A DNA stretch of 64,000 bases from Closterium sp. Naga37s-1 (GCA_947471745.1 CANJKZ010000768.1:449501-513500); one strand, 5' to 3'. Numbered from the stretch's first letter, positions 46,041 through 57,527 are shown. The notes: generated by a model not told the origin, from the letters alone. Translations and numbers: made by a program.

Positions 46041-46275
46041 ACCTACCCCACCTGCCCCCATGCGCCCTCACCTGCCCCCATGCGCCCTCACCTGCCCCCA
46101 TGCGCCCTCACCTGCCCCCATGCGCCCTCACCTGCCCCCATGCGCCCTCACCTGCCCCCATGCGCCCTCACCTGCGCCCATGCGCCCTCACCTGCCCCCA
46201 TGCGCCCTCACCTGCGCCCATGCGACCTCACCTGCCCCCATGCGACCTCACCTGCGCCCATGCGCCCTCACCTGC
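46041..46275 (-). repeat. 20-bp minisatellite starting at a splice donor, about 12 copies
   Basis: On the minus strand the unit is gtgagggcgcatgggggcag. The first copy begins at the donor of the last visible exon of the DnaJ-type gene (...aagggggcag|gtgagggcgc). Every unit boundary therefore reads CAG|GTGAGG, a combined acceptor and donor. Confidence 0.9.
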
Positions 46276-47510
46276 CCCCTTGCACACGCGGCAGTCCATG
46301 AGGCGCCCATCCTTGCCGGCCATCTTGCCCCCCTCGCAGAACACACACGCCGTGCCTCCTGCCAGCCCCGCCACAGAGGAGGGACACAGTGACAAGGTGG
46401 AAAGCGGATGGATGGAAACATAAGGGAAAGTGCAGGGAGCAACCTGAGATTGAGCGTCAGAGAGATGCAGGAGGGGCATGGTGCCATGGTGCCATCGCAT
46501 CAATCAAGGTGATGTGGCGCCATGTGAAAAATGAAGGGTGACGAGAGGCTTCGTGGGGTGGCATGGCATGGCAGTGAGGTGTATGAGAAGGCTCTCACCA
46601 TTTCCCCCGCACTTGGCACACGGAAGTGGGTCGTGTTTTGAGTCGACTCAAAATGAGCCGTGTTTGAGTCCACTCAAAACACAGTGAGGTGTATAAGAAG
46701 GCATTTAAGGAAGGCTCTTACCATTTCCCCCGCACTTGGCACACTGCACCGGGTCGCCCTGGCAGCATTGCATGCAGAGAGCCTAGTTTTGAGGCGCCTC
46801 AAAACTAGGCTTCGTGGGGTGGCATGGCATGGCAGTGAGGTGTATGAGAAGGCTCTCACCATTTCCCCCGCACTTGGCACACGGCACCGGGTCGCCCTGG
46901 CAGCATTGCATGCGGAAAGGCGGGGCACGGGCACAGGACAGCAGGCGGGGCGCAGGAGAGAATGCGGGGCACAGGAGAGAGGAGCAGGCAGATAGGAGGC
47001 GCATAGTGAGTGACCCCGGGCGAGCGTGTGCGGCGTGGCGAGCATGTGAGGCGTGGCCAGCATGTGTGCAGCGAGCATGTGTGCAGCGAGCATGTGTGCA
47101 GCGAGCATGTGAGCAGCGAGCATGTGAGCACGGAAGCCAGAGAAGAAACGTAGGCGTGAGGAGGGGAGGCCATTGGAAGGGGGGGGGGGCGTCCGGAGGA
47201 CGAGCAGCGGGGAGAGAAGGGGTGGCGGAGTGGGTGTGCTGTGCGGAGTGGGGGCGCGGAGTGGGTGCGCGGAGAGCGGCACCTTGAGCGCAAGGCGCAG
47301 GGAGACAGCGGCGGCAGCGAGCGCGCCCGCCGTGAGGATGAATGTCTGCACATCGCCCGCCCCGTCGCCCGCCGCTGCCTCCGCTACCGCCGCTCCCGCT
47401 CCGCGCCGCCGTGCGGGGGAAAGGCGACGGATGCGTGAGGATGCGGCGGAAGGGCGGAACGAGGGACACTGCGTGGGGTTGGAGGCGGGGAAAGGGTGGC
47501 GCTGCAGCAT
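46272..47510 (-). CDS. DnaJ-type (CxxCxGxG) zinc-finger protein, probably plastid, 3' end not found
   Basis: Exon model on the minus strand: 47510-47283 (M, a Ser/Arg/Pro-rich transit-like region, then a hydrophobic stretch VQTFILTAGALAAAAVSLRL), 46896-46860 (37 nt, GDPVPCAKCGGNG), 46358-46272 (CVFCEGGKMAGKDGRLMDC then RVCKGAG). Phases fit. The cysteine pairs match the cysteine-rich zinc-binding domain of DnaJ proteins, found without a J domain in several small chloroplast proteins that help assembly or disulfide chemistry. A fourth cysteine pair and the C-terminus would be expected and are missing. The 37-nt exon has two other copies (about 46761-46725, and a 5'-truncated one near 46630-46603), so the real exon may be another copy. 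Confidence 0.55.
46572..46905 (-). repeat. Three copies of the 37-nt zinc-finger exon separated by palindromes
   Basis: The copies share a donor aatg|gtgagagcc (or gtaagagcc). The spacers carry TTTTGAGTCGACTCAAAA at 46636-46653 and a perfect 30-nt palindrome with a GGCGCC core at 46781-46810 (arms gcctag...ctaggc). Confidence 0.9.
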
Positions 47511-47849
47511 GGGCGGAGAGGCGGATGGGAAGGAAAGCGAGAGACGAAGGTGATGGCGCGCCGTGGGAGGCGGCGCTGGGGTTGGGCGGCGATGTGGAGC
47601 GAGGCGATGAGGCGATGTTGGGGGGTAGAGTCGGGGAGGAAGAGCGGCGAGGGGAGGGGCGAGGCAAGGCGGCACGCAGGCGAGCAGCAAGGCGACGCAA
47701 TGTACTGTGTCAATCCTCCGGTCTGAATGGAAGTGAACACATGAACGTCTACCTTTTCACAAAGAACGGCAGCTGTCACTGCAGCAGTGCGTCTGAGAGG
47801 AGACTTCCTTTGCAGATTGATTCAATTTGCGACCAGCCTTACAAGTGAC

Positions 47850-48787
47850 CCTTGGATTGGATGGAGCACACTCACTCACTAACTTGCTTGATGATGCTGC
47901 TCAAATCAGAGCGCGTGAGTCGAGCCTATCCGCGAACAGCGTCAGCACCGACGCCAGCTGCCGCTGCAGCAGCGAGAGCGGCGTGCCTGCTGGCGAATCC
48001 CGCCCAAATCCAATCCCACTCCAGCCTACCAAGTGACCATACACACCTCACATGCTATTTACTCACTCTCTCACTCACTTGTTTCATGATGCTACTCAAC
48101 GCGCGCGAATCCAGTCTATCCTCGAACGGCGTGAGCACGGATGCCAGCTGCCGCTGCAGCACAGCAACTCGCCTAATCTTGAGCGGCTCTCATCCAACAG
48201 TCAACAATGCAAGAGAATTTAATGGATAAAATGCTATCACAGCCGCTCACCTCACGTTCAGCGGCTCTCATCCAACGGACGACAATGCAAGCGAATTCAT
48301 TGAGTCAGATGCAACCACAGCCGCTCACCTCACCTTGAGCGGCGCCGTCAGCGCCGTCGGCGGCGGAATCGGCGGCGCCGGCGGAAGCCTGCGCGGGCAC
48401 CGCAACGGCGGAGGAGGCAGTCGCCGCGGCGGAATTCGGCGCGGAGCGGAGATGTCTGCCTCGCGGAAAGAGACGGAGGCGGACGAAGAGAGGGCCTGGG
48501 AGAGATAGGAGGCAGTGATGCCGATAATGACTGACCGGGAGAGAGGGAGGCAGCGAGACGAAGCAGTGGAGATCCTAATACGATACATGAGTAATTCTTC
48601 AAAAGAGAAATTGTAAACGTCATGTGAGGAGGAATTTGCAGACAAACGGGTGGGAAACGAACAAGGGTGTGATGGCGTTTCGTGATAGGAGCTACAAAAG
48701 GCTCTAGAAGCTCACATTCTGAGATGTCGACGCAGCGAGCGAAATGCTGCTCATCTGTGCTTGCGGAAACGCTAGGAGCGACGCCAT
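47850..48787 (-). pseudogene. Inverted copy of the first exons of the PPR gene
   Basis: On the minus strand, 48787-48716 matches PPR exon 1 (MASLLAFPQAQMSSISLAAS, same 72-nt length and donor). About 48509-48340 matches exon 2, but one base is lost (attccgcc for atctccgcc), which shifts the frame. Two degraded tail copies of exon 3 follow near 48165-48075 and 47995-47870. The 5' leader with its telo-box at 48856-48864 is included. Nothing from exon 4 onward is seen. Confidence 0.85.
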
Positions 48788-48864
48788 GGCTGGCCCAGAA
48801 GCTACCAGCTAGCGTGAATCGCGAAAAATATACACTAAGGAAAATAGGCTGTTGGAAACCCTAG

Positions 48865-49675
48865 GGAGGGGAGGGCACCCGCAAGCTAAACGAATGATAG
48901 AAAGAAATCCAGGTCCAGGGTCCGACGCCTTTGCACGGCGAAATCAAGCGAACTGCACGCGAAAACTTCGAAGTTTATGCGAGTTGCAAAATCAATGGTG
49001 GAAGGACTTCGCTAGTCTTCGAAAGCGGGTTGACATCCGGAGTTGAGCGTCAGATTGAAGCGAACAAATATGGCGGAAAAGACGCGGGAAACTCGTACCG
49101 CGTCTCGAAATTGGAGTGGCGGGGGTTGAATTGTGGGGAAGCCATTGTCACGGTCGCTTCGGTTTGTTTTTATATTTTGAGTTCTAGGTTCGGTTCGGAT
49201 GGTTTCGGTAGGGTCAAAACAGGCATTCAAAAGCCATGCAAACACTTGTCCGAACCACTGCACACCACGAACTCTGACCTCGCTTCCTTGCTCGGCTCGA
49301 ACACTCCAACACCGCAACCTCCATCTCCATCCACAGATCCATGGCTCCTCTCCAAGAATAAATATCAGTAATCCAAGCAGTATCAGCACAACAAGCACGG
49401 CAATTTTTTCTAGTTTCTAGTCGTACCAACGCTTTCTTGTTTTTCTTGCCTCTGCAGTTTGAACAGACATCCTTTTCCCTCCCGTTTCCACTGACGCAAG
49501 TATTGGTGCGGATAGCATAGTAGGTGCTGAAGATTTCGTTCATTCGCCCCGCTGCCAGAAATATATCAAGATATTTTTTTTTCCTGAGAGCACACCGTTC
49601 CTTATTGTCACATCATCTTCTTTGTAGAATCATCTCCTGCGTCCAGATTAGCCACACGCTGGTGGTAGCGTTTCC
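48865..49675. other. Upstream region of the first PB1 gene
   Basis: No recognised gene. A segment near 49525-49566 (gtaggtgctgaa...cgccccgctgccag) recurs at about 52848-52890 and 52961-53001, upstream of the second PB1 gene. Confidence 0.45.
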
Positions 49676-49678
49676 ATG

Positions 49679-51671
49679 ATGTCGACCCTTTATGTCATGA
49701 AGGTGAGCATGAGGTGCTGTCAACACGTCGTTAGGTAGATTAGTGCTTTCCAGATCCCTCCCTCCGTTCTTTCCCCTCCCTTCTCGCTTCAGTTTGGATT
49801 GCTATCGCGTAGTTTTTCTCGGTGATGGCTTTTACAAGTTCTTCACCTTTCAATCAAGATAAGTCGCTTTTACAGGGCAAAGGGGTGACGTTCCTCATCC
49901 CCCGCGGATGAGCTGCGAGATGCAACTCGTCGCGGTGCGATGCACTTCTCCGGCATCTTACCGCTTCCCACCCATCTAACTCTGGCCACACCACTGCTTT
50001 GTTTCACATCCCCGTTTCCCCACTCTCTGCACTCTTCCCATCTTCCCCCGCTTTTCTTACCTCTCCCCTCTCTTCCCTCTTCAGGTCAACTGCAACGGCG
50101 TGTTGCGTCGCATCTCGTCCCGCTGCTCCCCTCCGTCGTTCCGCGAAGTCAGCCTGCGGATCCGCGCGCTTCTTGATATCCCCGCCAGCAAGCCGATCTC
50201 GCTGACGTACACAGACACGGACGGTGACGTTATTACGCTCTCCACGGACGATGATCTGCACGATGCATTCGTTTTTCAGGAACTGAATCCGTTACGAGTT
50301 GACGTGATCGTTGACGAAAAGGCTGATGGAACCACTGATGCTGACGCTGACGTTGGCGTGAATGCCGGCGTTAGCAGTGACGGCGACTTGACAACTGCCA
50401 ATCTGTCGGACGTTAAGTATCTTCTTCCAGCCGTCAGCGCTGACAACCTGTTCCCCCCTCCTTCGCGTTCTGCAAAGAATATCAATGACCCATCTTCCAT
50501 TCTCGGAGCTACAAGTGACAGTAGTGCTGCTACGGGAGCAGCAGTTGCTGCTGATACTACGATCCCTGCTGCTTCAGGAAAGGCAGCTAGTACTGATACG
50601 ACCGTGACTGCTGCTTCTGGGGAAGCAGCCACTGACGATACTAGTACCGTCACTGCTGCTTCAGGGAAAGAAACAACCGAAATTGTTGTCGATGCTACCT
50701 TGACTGCTGGTTCCGGGATGCCAACAGCAGATGCAGCCCTTTCGTCCACTGCTACCGATTTAACTGCTGCTGCCGTTTCATCTGCTGTTACTGTTCTACC
50801 TGCTGCAACCGTTCCATCTGCTGCTACCGTATCATCTCCCACTGCCATTCCACCTGTTGCTAGCGTTCCATCTGCCTCTGCCGTTCCACCTGTTGCTACC
50901 ATTTCATCTGCTTCCTCTCCGTCTTCTGCTGTCGTTCCATCTGCTGCTGCTGCTGCTGGTTCTACCCGCCCTGCTTCCAAGCCTGCTGTGTCTGGCTTTG
51001 CTGCTTTCGCCACCACTCCTGGGCCTGCCACTTCTGCTTTTGCTGCTTTCGCTGCCGCTGCTGCTTCTGGTGCTCCCACACCTGCCACTGGAACGCCCCC
51101 CTCCAGTTTTGCCTCATCTACTCCTGCTCGTGGTGCCTTTACCTACAGTATTGGCGCTTCTGCTCCTGCCGGTGCCACTGCCACTGCTGCGTCTGGTGCT
51201 TCCAGTGCTTCTGGCACTGCCAATCCCTCTACTGGCACCTTGTCGTCTGGGTTTGGCGCTGCCACTGCACCTTTCCCGTCTCTGCCTAGCAACACAGCAA
51301 CTACAGCACCCCTCTCCTCCAAACCCCTGGCAACTGGCCTTTTTTCCTCCTTCAACCCATCTGCTTCTGCTGCACCTTTCCCGTCTCCGCCTAGCAACAC
51401 AGCAACAGCAGCACCCCTCTCCTCCAAACCCCTGGGAACTGGCCTTTTTTCCTCCTTTACTCCATCTCCTTGTGCTGCACCTTTCCCGTCTCCGCCTAGC
51501 AACACAGCAACAGCAGCACCCCTCTCCTCCAAACCCCTGGGAACTGGCCTTTTTTCCTCCTTTACTCCATCTCCTTGTGCTGCACCTTTCCCGTCTCCGC
51601 CCAGCAACACAGCAACAGCAGCACCCCTCTCCTCCAAGCCCCTGGGAACTGGCCTTTTTTCCTCCTTTTAA
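49679..51671 (+). CDS. PB1-domain protein with low-complexity FG-containing tail (paralogue 1)
   Basis: Exon 1 is 49679-49702 (MSTLYVMK; a Met codon also precedes it), exon 2 is 50085-51671, 536 aa in all. Residues 1 to about 85 form a PB1 domain close to that of NBR1: basic cluster (K8, R15, R16) and an acidic OPCA motif (TYTDTDGDVITLSTDDDLHD). PB1 domains pair head-to-tail with other PB1 domains. The rest is Ala/Thr/Ser/Pro-rich, with FAAF and SGFG motifs and three 35-residue repeats containing SKPLGTGLFSSF. ZZ, FW and UBA domains of NBR1 are absent. One extra T in the last repeat (51661-51670) puts a stop at 51669. The +1 frame continues with similar sequence to 51855, so the tail is probably shortened by a frameshift or a sequencing error. 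Confidence 0.75.
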
Positions 51672-53088
51672 CTCGTCTGCTCCTACTGCAGCTTTCCCGT
51701 CTCCTCCCAGCAACACGGCAACAACAGCACCGCCCTTTTCCAAGCCTCCAGCCGTCACTGGTTCCTCTGCTCCTTCTCTGAGCTTTTCTAACTTCGCCCC
51801 TGGCTCTGCCTTTCATCCCACCCAGCCTTCTGCCTCACTATGGCTATCCAAGTAGCTGCTGCTTCAATTGATCCTGATTCCTTCCTTGCACTCCTGCTTT
51901 CCGCCCTTGCCCTGCTGCTTTCCGCCCTTGCTCTCCTGCTATTGCCACTTCAGCAGCAGTAACAAGCCTCTCCTCCCCCTAATCCTCCAATCCCCTCAAT
52001 TTCGTCTGCTCCTTCTCTGAGCTCCTGCACCATTCATCCCTGGTGCAGCCTTCTACCCCATCTAGACCTCTGCCAATCCATGGCATTCCAAGTAGCTGCC
52101 GTTCCTTCTGCTCCTGCATTCGGCACTCCTTCTGCTTTTCGCCATTCTGCCCCGCTTTTGGCACTTGTACTGCTTTTGTCGCATCAACAGTAACAGCAGC
52201 AAGCTTCTGCTCATGCTCTGGGAGTTTTTACCTCGCTCTGTAGTTGCCTTCTCTCCCATTCAACGCCCCCCGCCATGCATTGGCAGGCCAAATCACCTGC
52301 TGTTCACTGTACAGTGTCTCAGATGAGGTAAAAGCATGTATCATGGCTGCAATGTTTGTACGGGCTGATGTCATGTAAGATTGTGATTTCAGTTGCTGTA
52401 TAGTGTGGTAATTTCTATATGGTAAATATGTCAATCGATAAATGAGAACGAATCTTGTATTGCATCAACGTATACCATGCGGAGCGAGGATGTGTATTTT
52501 CAGCGCCTATGGTCATGGTTGACAAGACAACATCGTCAGGCGGCCGTTCACGAAACATGCGTTGGATCGCGCGCGCGGCCCTAGAAATTGGGGAATTCAC
52601 GACCATCCCATCTTCATCATCACCACACCGCACCCACGCATCATCGTACACACGGTAGAGGAACAGCAATGACGCATGCAGTAGCGTTGGCAGACTAGCA
52701 CTGGGATTCCTCGTCAAACGCCTTGATTCCTAGAATACGCTTCTTCCTGTTTTGGTCCTTATGGTAGTTCCTTTTGGTAGTAGAGCGAACGCTTGCATCT
52801 ACCCCCATTTCTTACGATTTTCAGCCATATACAGCTTCCAAATTCGTACTAGGTGCTGATTTTTTTGTTCAGACGCCCCGCTGCCAGAACCACTGATGGG
52901 AATTTCCGTGTGATGCGCCGTTCGTTGTAGCTTAGAGAGTGAATATCCACGGCCAAACTCGTAGTAGGTGCTGAATATCTCGTTCAGACGCCCCGCTGCC
53001 AGGCAGCTACTAATGAGAGCCTCCATGTAATTTACCGTTCTTTTTGGTCTATTGAATCGTTTCTCACGTCCATACTACCGTTCCCGCC
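51672..53088. other. Region between the two PB1 genes
   Basis: 51672-51855 holds the out-of-frame remnant of the first gene. 51890-52200 has short repeats of the same Ser/Pro-coding kind. 52848-53040 carries two copies of an upstream segment also found before the first gene. A minus frame at 52717-52415 (100 codons) has no recognised family and is not called. Confidence 0.5.
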
Positions 53089-56000
53089 ATGTCGACCCTC
53101 TATGTCACGAAGGTGAGTAGAGATATTTCACTGCCCGTGCCGTCAACGCATCGCTGGGTAGATAAGTGCCTTCTAGATTCATTTTTCAGGAATCAAGTAT
53201 GTTTGGATCTTTACTGCGTTTATTTTTCTCGTCTTAACTAGTTTTCGGTTCAATCGGGTCCCTTTCGGCTCGTCATCCCTACGGCTGAGCAAGTCGCCGC
53301 CTTGCGAGGAACATTTCTGACATCCCATCTATCAAACTCATGCAAAACCATTGTTTACTCTTCCATTCACCTTAACCCGTTTTCCCTTTCTCCTCTCCGC
53401 GTGCCCTCCCCGCCGTCCTTTTCGCTCCCCTCTTCCCGTTCCCCCCTCTCCTCCGTTTCCTCTCCCCCCAGGTCAACTGCAATGGCGTTTTGCGTCGCAT
53501 CTCGTCCCGCTGCTTCCCTCCGTCCTTCCGCCACGTCAGCCTGCGGATTCGCGCGTCTCTGGAGATCCCCGCCAGCAAGCCGCTCTTGCTGACGTACACA
53601 GACACCGACGGTGACGTCATCGCGCTCTCCACGGACGAAGATCTCCACGACGCCTTTATTTTCCAGGACCTGAATCCGTTACGTGTCGATGTTAACATAG
53701 ACGCTGACGCTGACGTTAACGTAGATGCGGACGTTGACGTTAAAGTAAACGATAGCTTTGACAACGACGCCTTGAAGGACCACACATGTTCAGTTCCAAC
53801 CTTCAGCGGCACGTCGGTTGCTGTCAGCACGGTCGATCTGCTGCCCTCTCCCTCGCGCTCCGAACAGATCTCCCCTCCATCGTGTTTCGAACAAGATGCT
53901 ACTGCTTTATCCTCCCTTCCGGTAGCTACTGGTGCCGTTAGTGCTGCTCCTGTCGTTAGTGCTGCTCCTGTCGTTAGTGCTGCTCCTGTCGTTAGTGCTG
54001 CTCCTGTCATAAGTGCTGCTCTGGCTTTTAGTGCTGCTCCTGCTTTTAGTGCTGCTCCTGCTTTTAGTGCTGCTCCTGCTTTTAGTGCTGCTCCTGCTTT
54101 TAGTGCTACTCCTGCTTGTAGTGCTGCTCCTGGAAACGCATTCAGCAATAATACCAAGATGAGGCGATTTCTGAGGCGTGTAAATAATCACCGTACTACG
54201 ACCGCTGCTGCTTCAAGAAAGGCCGTTACCACTCGTACCACAGTTGATGCTGCTTCGGTAGCAGCAGTTCATGTTGAGACTGATGCTATAGGAAAAGAAG
54301 TTACCGATACTAATGTTACTGCTGTTTCGGGGAAGCCAGCTAACAGCGCCGTTACTGCTGCAAATGCGTCTACTCGTAATACTATGGTGGCTGCTGCTTC
54401 TGGAATTGCAGATACTGCTGTTGCTACTACCACCGTGACTGCTGATTCGGAAAAGGCTGGTACTGCTGAGCCTATGGTCGCTGCTGCTTCGGGAAAAGCA
54501 GGTGCAATCGGTGCGAACATTGCTGCAGATTCTGGCACATCTGATCCCACAGTCGATGCTGATTCAGGAAAAGCAGTTACCACTGACACTCTGGCTGCTT
54601 CTGTTTCAGCGAAAGCAGTTACCACTGACACTACCGTTGCTGCTGCTCCAGGAAAAGCAGTCACCATTGACATTACCGACGTTGCTGCAGATTCTGGAGA
54701 AGGAGTTACCACTGATCCTACAGTCCATGCTCCTTCAGGAAAGGCAGTCACCACGGACACTACCACTGTGACTGCAGATTTTGAAAAGGCTGGTACTGCT
54801 GATCCCACGGTCGATGCTGCTTCAGGAAAGCCAGCTGCAGCTGATACAAGCATTGCTGCAGATTCAGGGACAGCAGTTACAACTGATTCTACTACCATGG
54901 CTGCTGTTTCGGAAAAGGCTGATGCTGCTGATCCTACGGTTGCTGTTGCTTCAGGAAAAGAAGCTGCAACTGATACAAGCATTGCTGCAGGTTCAGGAGA
55001 TGCAGTTGCCACTGATACTACCACCGTGGCCACTGATCCTACAGTCGGTGCTGCTTCAGGAAAGGCAATTACCACTGACACTACCACTGCTGCTGTTTCA
55101 GGAGAAACAGTTACCCCTGACACTACTGCTGTTGCTGCTTCAGAAAAAGCAGGTGTCATTGATGCAGCAGTTACTGAAACCTCTACTGAAAGATTTCTGA
55201 GACTTCTAGCAAAGTATTGCTCTCCAGCTGCACCTGCCACTGCTGCTGCTGCCACTGCTGCTGCTGCTGTTGTTGCTGATGCTGTTTCATCTGCCGTTCC
55301 ATCTGCTACATCAGGGTTAGGTGTTTCCACTTCTGGGTTTGGTACTTCCACTTCTGGGTTTGGTGCTTCCACTTCTGGGTTTGGTACTTCCACTTCTGGG
55401 TTTGGTGCTTCCACTTCTGGGTTTGGTGCTTCCACTTCTGGGTTTGGTGCTTCCACTTCTGGGTTTGGTGCTTCCACCTCTGGGTTAGGTGCTTCAACTT
55501 CCAAGCTTGGTGCTTCCACATCCGGGTTATTTGGTTCCACTTCCAAGTTCGGTTGTTCTTCCACGTCGGGGCTAGGTGCTTCCTCGTCCAAATTAGGTGC
55601 TTCTACTTCCAAGCTTGGTGCTTCCACGTCTGGGTTTGGTGCTTCCGCTTCCAAGTCTGGTTTTTCCACTTCCAAGTTAGGAGGTTCCACTTCTAAGAAA
55701 GGTCGTTCCAAGTCCAAAAAAGGTGGTTCTAGGTCCAAGCTCAGTGGTTTCACTTCAGCATCTACCTCTGGCTTTGGCACTTCTTCTTCTGCTAGTTCTG
55801 CTACTGCTACTGCGTCGTCACCTTCTGGTCCATCTGCTTGCCCTCCCGCTCCTTCTTTTCCTGCCTCGGCTCCTGCTCATGCCGGTTATACTCCTGGTTT
55901 TTGCCCCGCTCCTGCTTATCCGGCTTCATTTCCTGCTTATCCAGCTTCATTTCCTGCTCACGGCTCTTATACTCCTGGTTACGGTTATGGCTATGGCAAC

Positions 56001-56297
56001 GGTTACGGTCCCAGTTGTGGTTACAGTCCCAGTTATGGTTATGGTCCCAGTTATGGTTACAGTCCCAGTTTTGGTTACGGCTACTCAGCAGCACCTGATG
56101 ATGACTACCCTGGTAATTACTACCCTGATGATGACTACCCCGGTGATGATTACTCTGCGCCTGTTGGCCCCCCATACGAGACACAGGCGAGCTCATCCAG
56201 GTTCCAGGAAGCTGCCTTTTCCAAGCCTAAGAAAAACAAGTCAAGGAAATCCAAGTCTAAAAAGGCTGCCACTTTCAGTTCTGAGCGGTATTGGTGA
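53089..56297 (+). CDS. PB1-domain protein with long FG/SGFG-rich tail (paralogue 2)
   Basis: Exon 1 is 53089-53112 (MSTLYVTK), exon 2 is 53472-56297, 949 aa. The PB1 domain (residues 1-85) is closely related to that of the upstream gene and has the same intron position, so the two arose by tandem duplication. After it come an Asp/Val repeat, APVVSA repeats and about 300 residues of degenerate SGKAVTTDTT repeats. A run of about ten STSGFGAS or STSKLGAS units follows, with one GLFG, then a Lys/Ser patch, a Tyr/Gly/Pro region (GYGYGNGYGPSCGY) and a basic end. Such sequence is disordered and resembles nucleoporin or prion-like tails. Function is not known. Confidence 0.8.
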
Positions 56298-56577
56298 GGC
56301 AGGCAGGCCGCGGCAACAATCAGATGTGCATGTGGTCCACTTGTGCAGATATATGAAGTGATATCCTTTCCATTTCCTACTTTTGGGTTGACCTACAATG
56401 TGTGGGTGCTCAGTGCTGTGCTGTGCTTGTGATACACACAAGGCGGAAGCTTTTTGTTTGTGCTTGTAAATAGGTCTGTTATATGCCATGTTACCGTATC
56501 ATAAGTCCATTCCATTTCCTCCTACTTGATTTTGTAGTGTAGTGTGACTCAAATATCCACACGGGATGGAAGCCTTA

Positions 56578-57041
56578 GGGTGCGTTCCTGTGGAGACACT
56601 TGTGTCTCAATCCTTTTGTGACGCGTAAAAACAGCTTGAAACGTACAATGTCACAAACGCGTGTCGCCCTTGTGCGACTTTTTCTGTATTTTTCATTTGT
56701 CAGCGTGAAACGCGCTGATGTCGCGGACGAGTTGCATATTGACCCGTCACTGTCAACAACTCTGTACGCGGTTCGAAATGTCAATGCACCTGGACATTCC
56801 ACAGTAAAAATCCCGCGTGGGAAAAAGTTCCGCTCGTCAAAACCCCACCCGAACCAGACAGTTGAAGAAACAGGTGTACAGTCAAGTTTGAAATCCAATC
56901 ACATGAGCACAGCTGTAAATTTCGCCTGGTCGCACAGTTTCGTGATACACTCATTTTTTGTGACGCGAGATTGTACAAATGTGTAGACGCGACTCGGAAA
57001 AAAGGGGATTGAGACACAAGTGTCTCCACAGGAACGCACCC
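56578..57041. mobile_element. Harbinger/Tourist-like MITE, 464 bp
   Basis: Terminal inverted repeats are identical for 36 bp, starting GGGTGCGTTCCTGTGG. The target duplication TTA lies on both sides (56575-56577, 57042-57044). TTA and GGGTGCGTT-type ends are typical of PIF/Harbinger elements and their Tourist MITEs. A 128-codon frame inside is judged accidental. It lies downstream of the second PB1 gene. Confidence 0.85.
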
Positions 57042-57044
57042 TTA

Positions 57045-57527
57045 ATGCTGATGCTTGTAAGGACACTGAATGTGCAGTGATCCATTTGTGTGTTTATGCC
57101 TCAACTATTGAATGCCATACACTTGGTGACACAATAACGACTGGAAGCTACCGGTACAAGTGTGTCAACATGCTCCTTTTTTTTACCCCTTCCCTGCCTA
57201 CACAACTGCCTTCACACACAGCTAAAAGCCCGTGGGCAAGAAAGAGGGAAACGTGCCACCGCCACTCTTGGGGAGCAGCAGCAGCAGGCTGCAATTCAGC
57301 AGCATCCACGCGAGCACGAATTAGCACGCACTAGATTCCTTCCTGCCCCGGCTAGACAACTGCCTTCACACATACAGCTAAAAATCCGTGGGTAGGAAGA
57401 AAGGAAACGGGCCGCCACTCTCGGGAAGAGCAGCAGCAGACTGCCATTCGGAAGCATCCATCCATGCGAGCACGAATTGCCATTTTAATTTCCTGCTTCA
57501 TGCCTGGACACTTGCCTTATCCCACAA
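57045..57527 (-). repeat. Tail copies of the last EGY3 exon
   Basis: Two copies of the end of the last exon, including [13 protein letters not shown]-like coding and a stop, lie near 57300-57222 and 57455-57385 on the minus strand, beyond the real stop at 57528. They extend the tail-copy pattern past the stop codon. Confidence 0.75.

Noticed and set aside
46783..47700. Long Ser/Pro/His-rich frames on the minus strand of the zinc-finger gene
   Set aside because: They read through the intron in frames other than that of the DnaJ-type exons; kept only the exon model.
48931..49371. Plus-strand frame of 146 codons
   Set aside because: It starts in the leader region of the inverted PPR copy; composition is not convincing and no family is recognised.
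52415..52717. Minus-strand frame of 100 codons between the PB1 genes
   Set aside because: Some stretches look protein-like, but there is no recognised family, no splice context and no repeat or neighbour support.
56600..56986. 128-codon frame inside the MITE
   Set aside because: It lies within a non-autonomous element and resembles no transposase.
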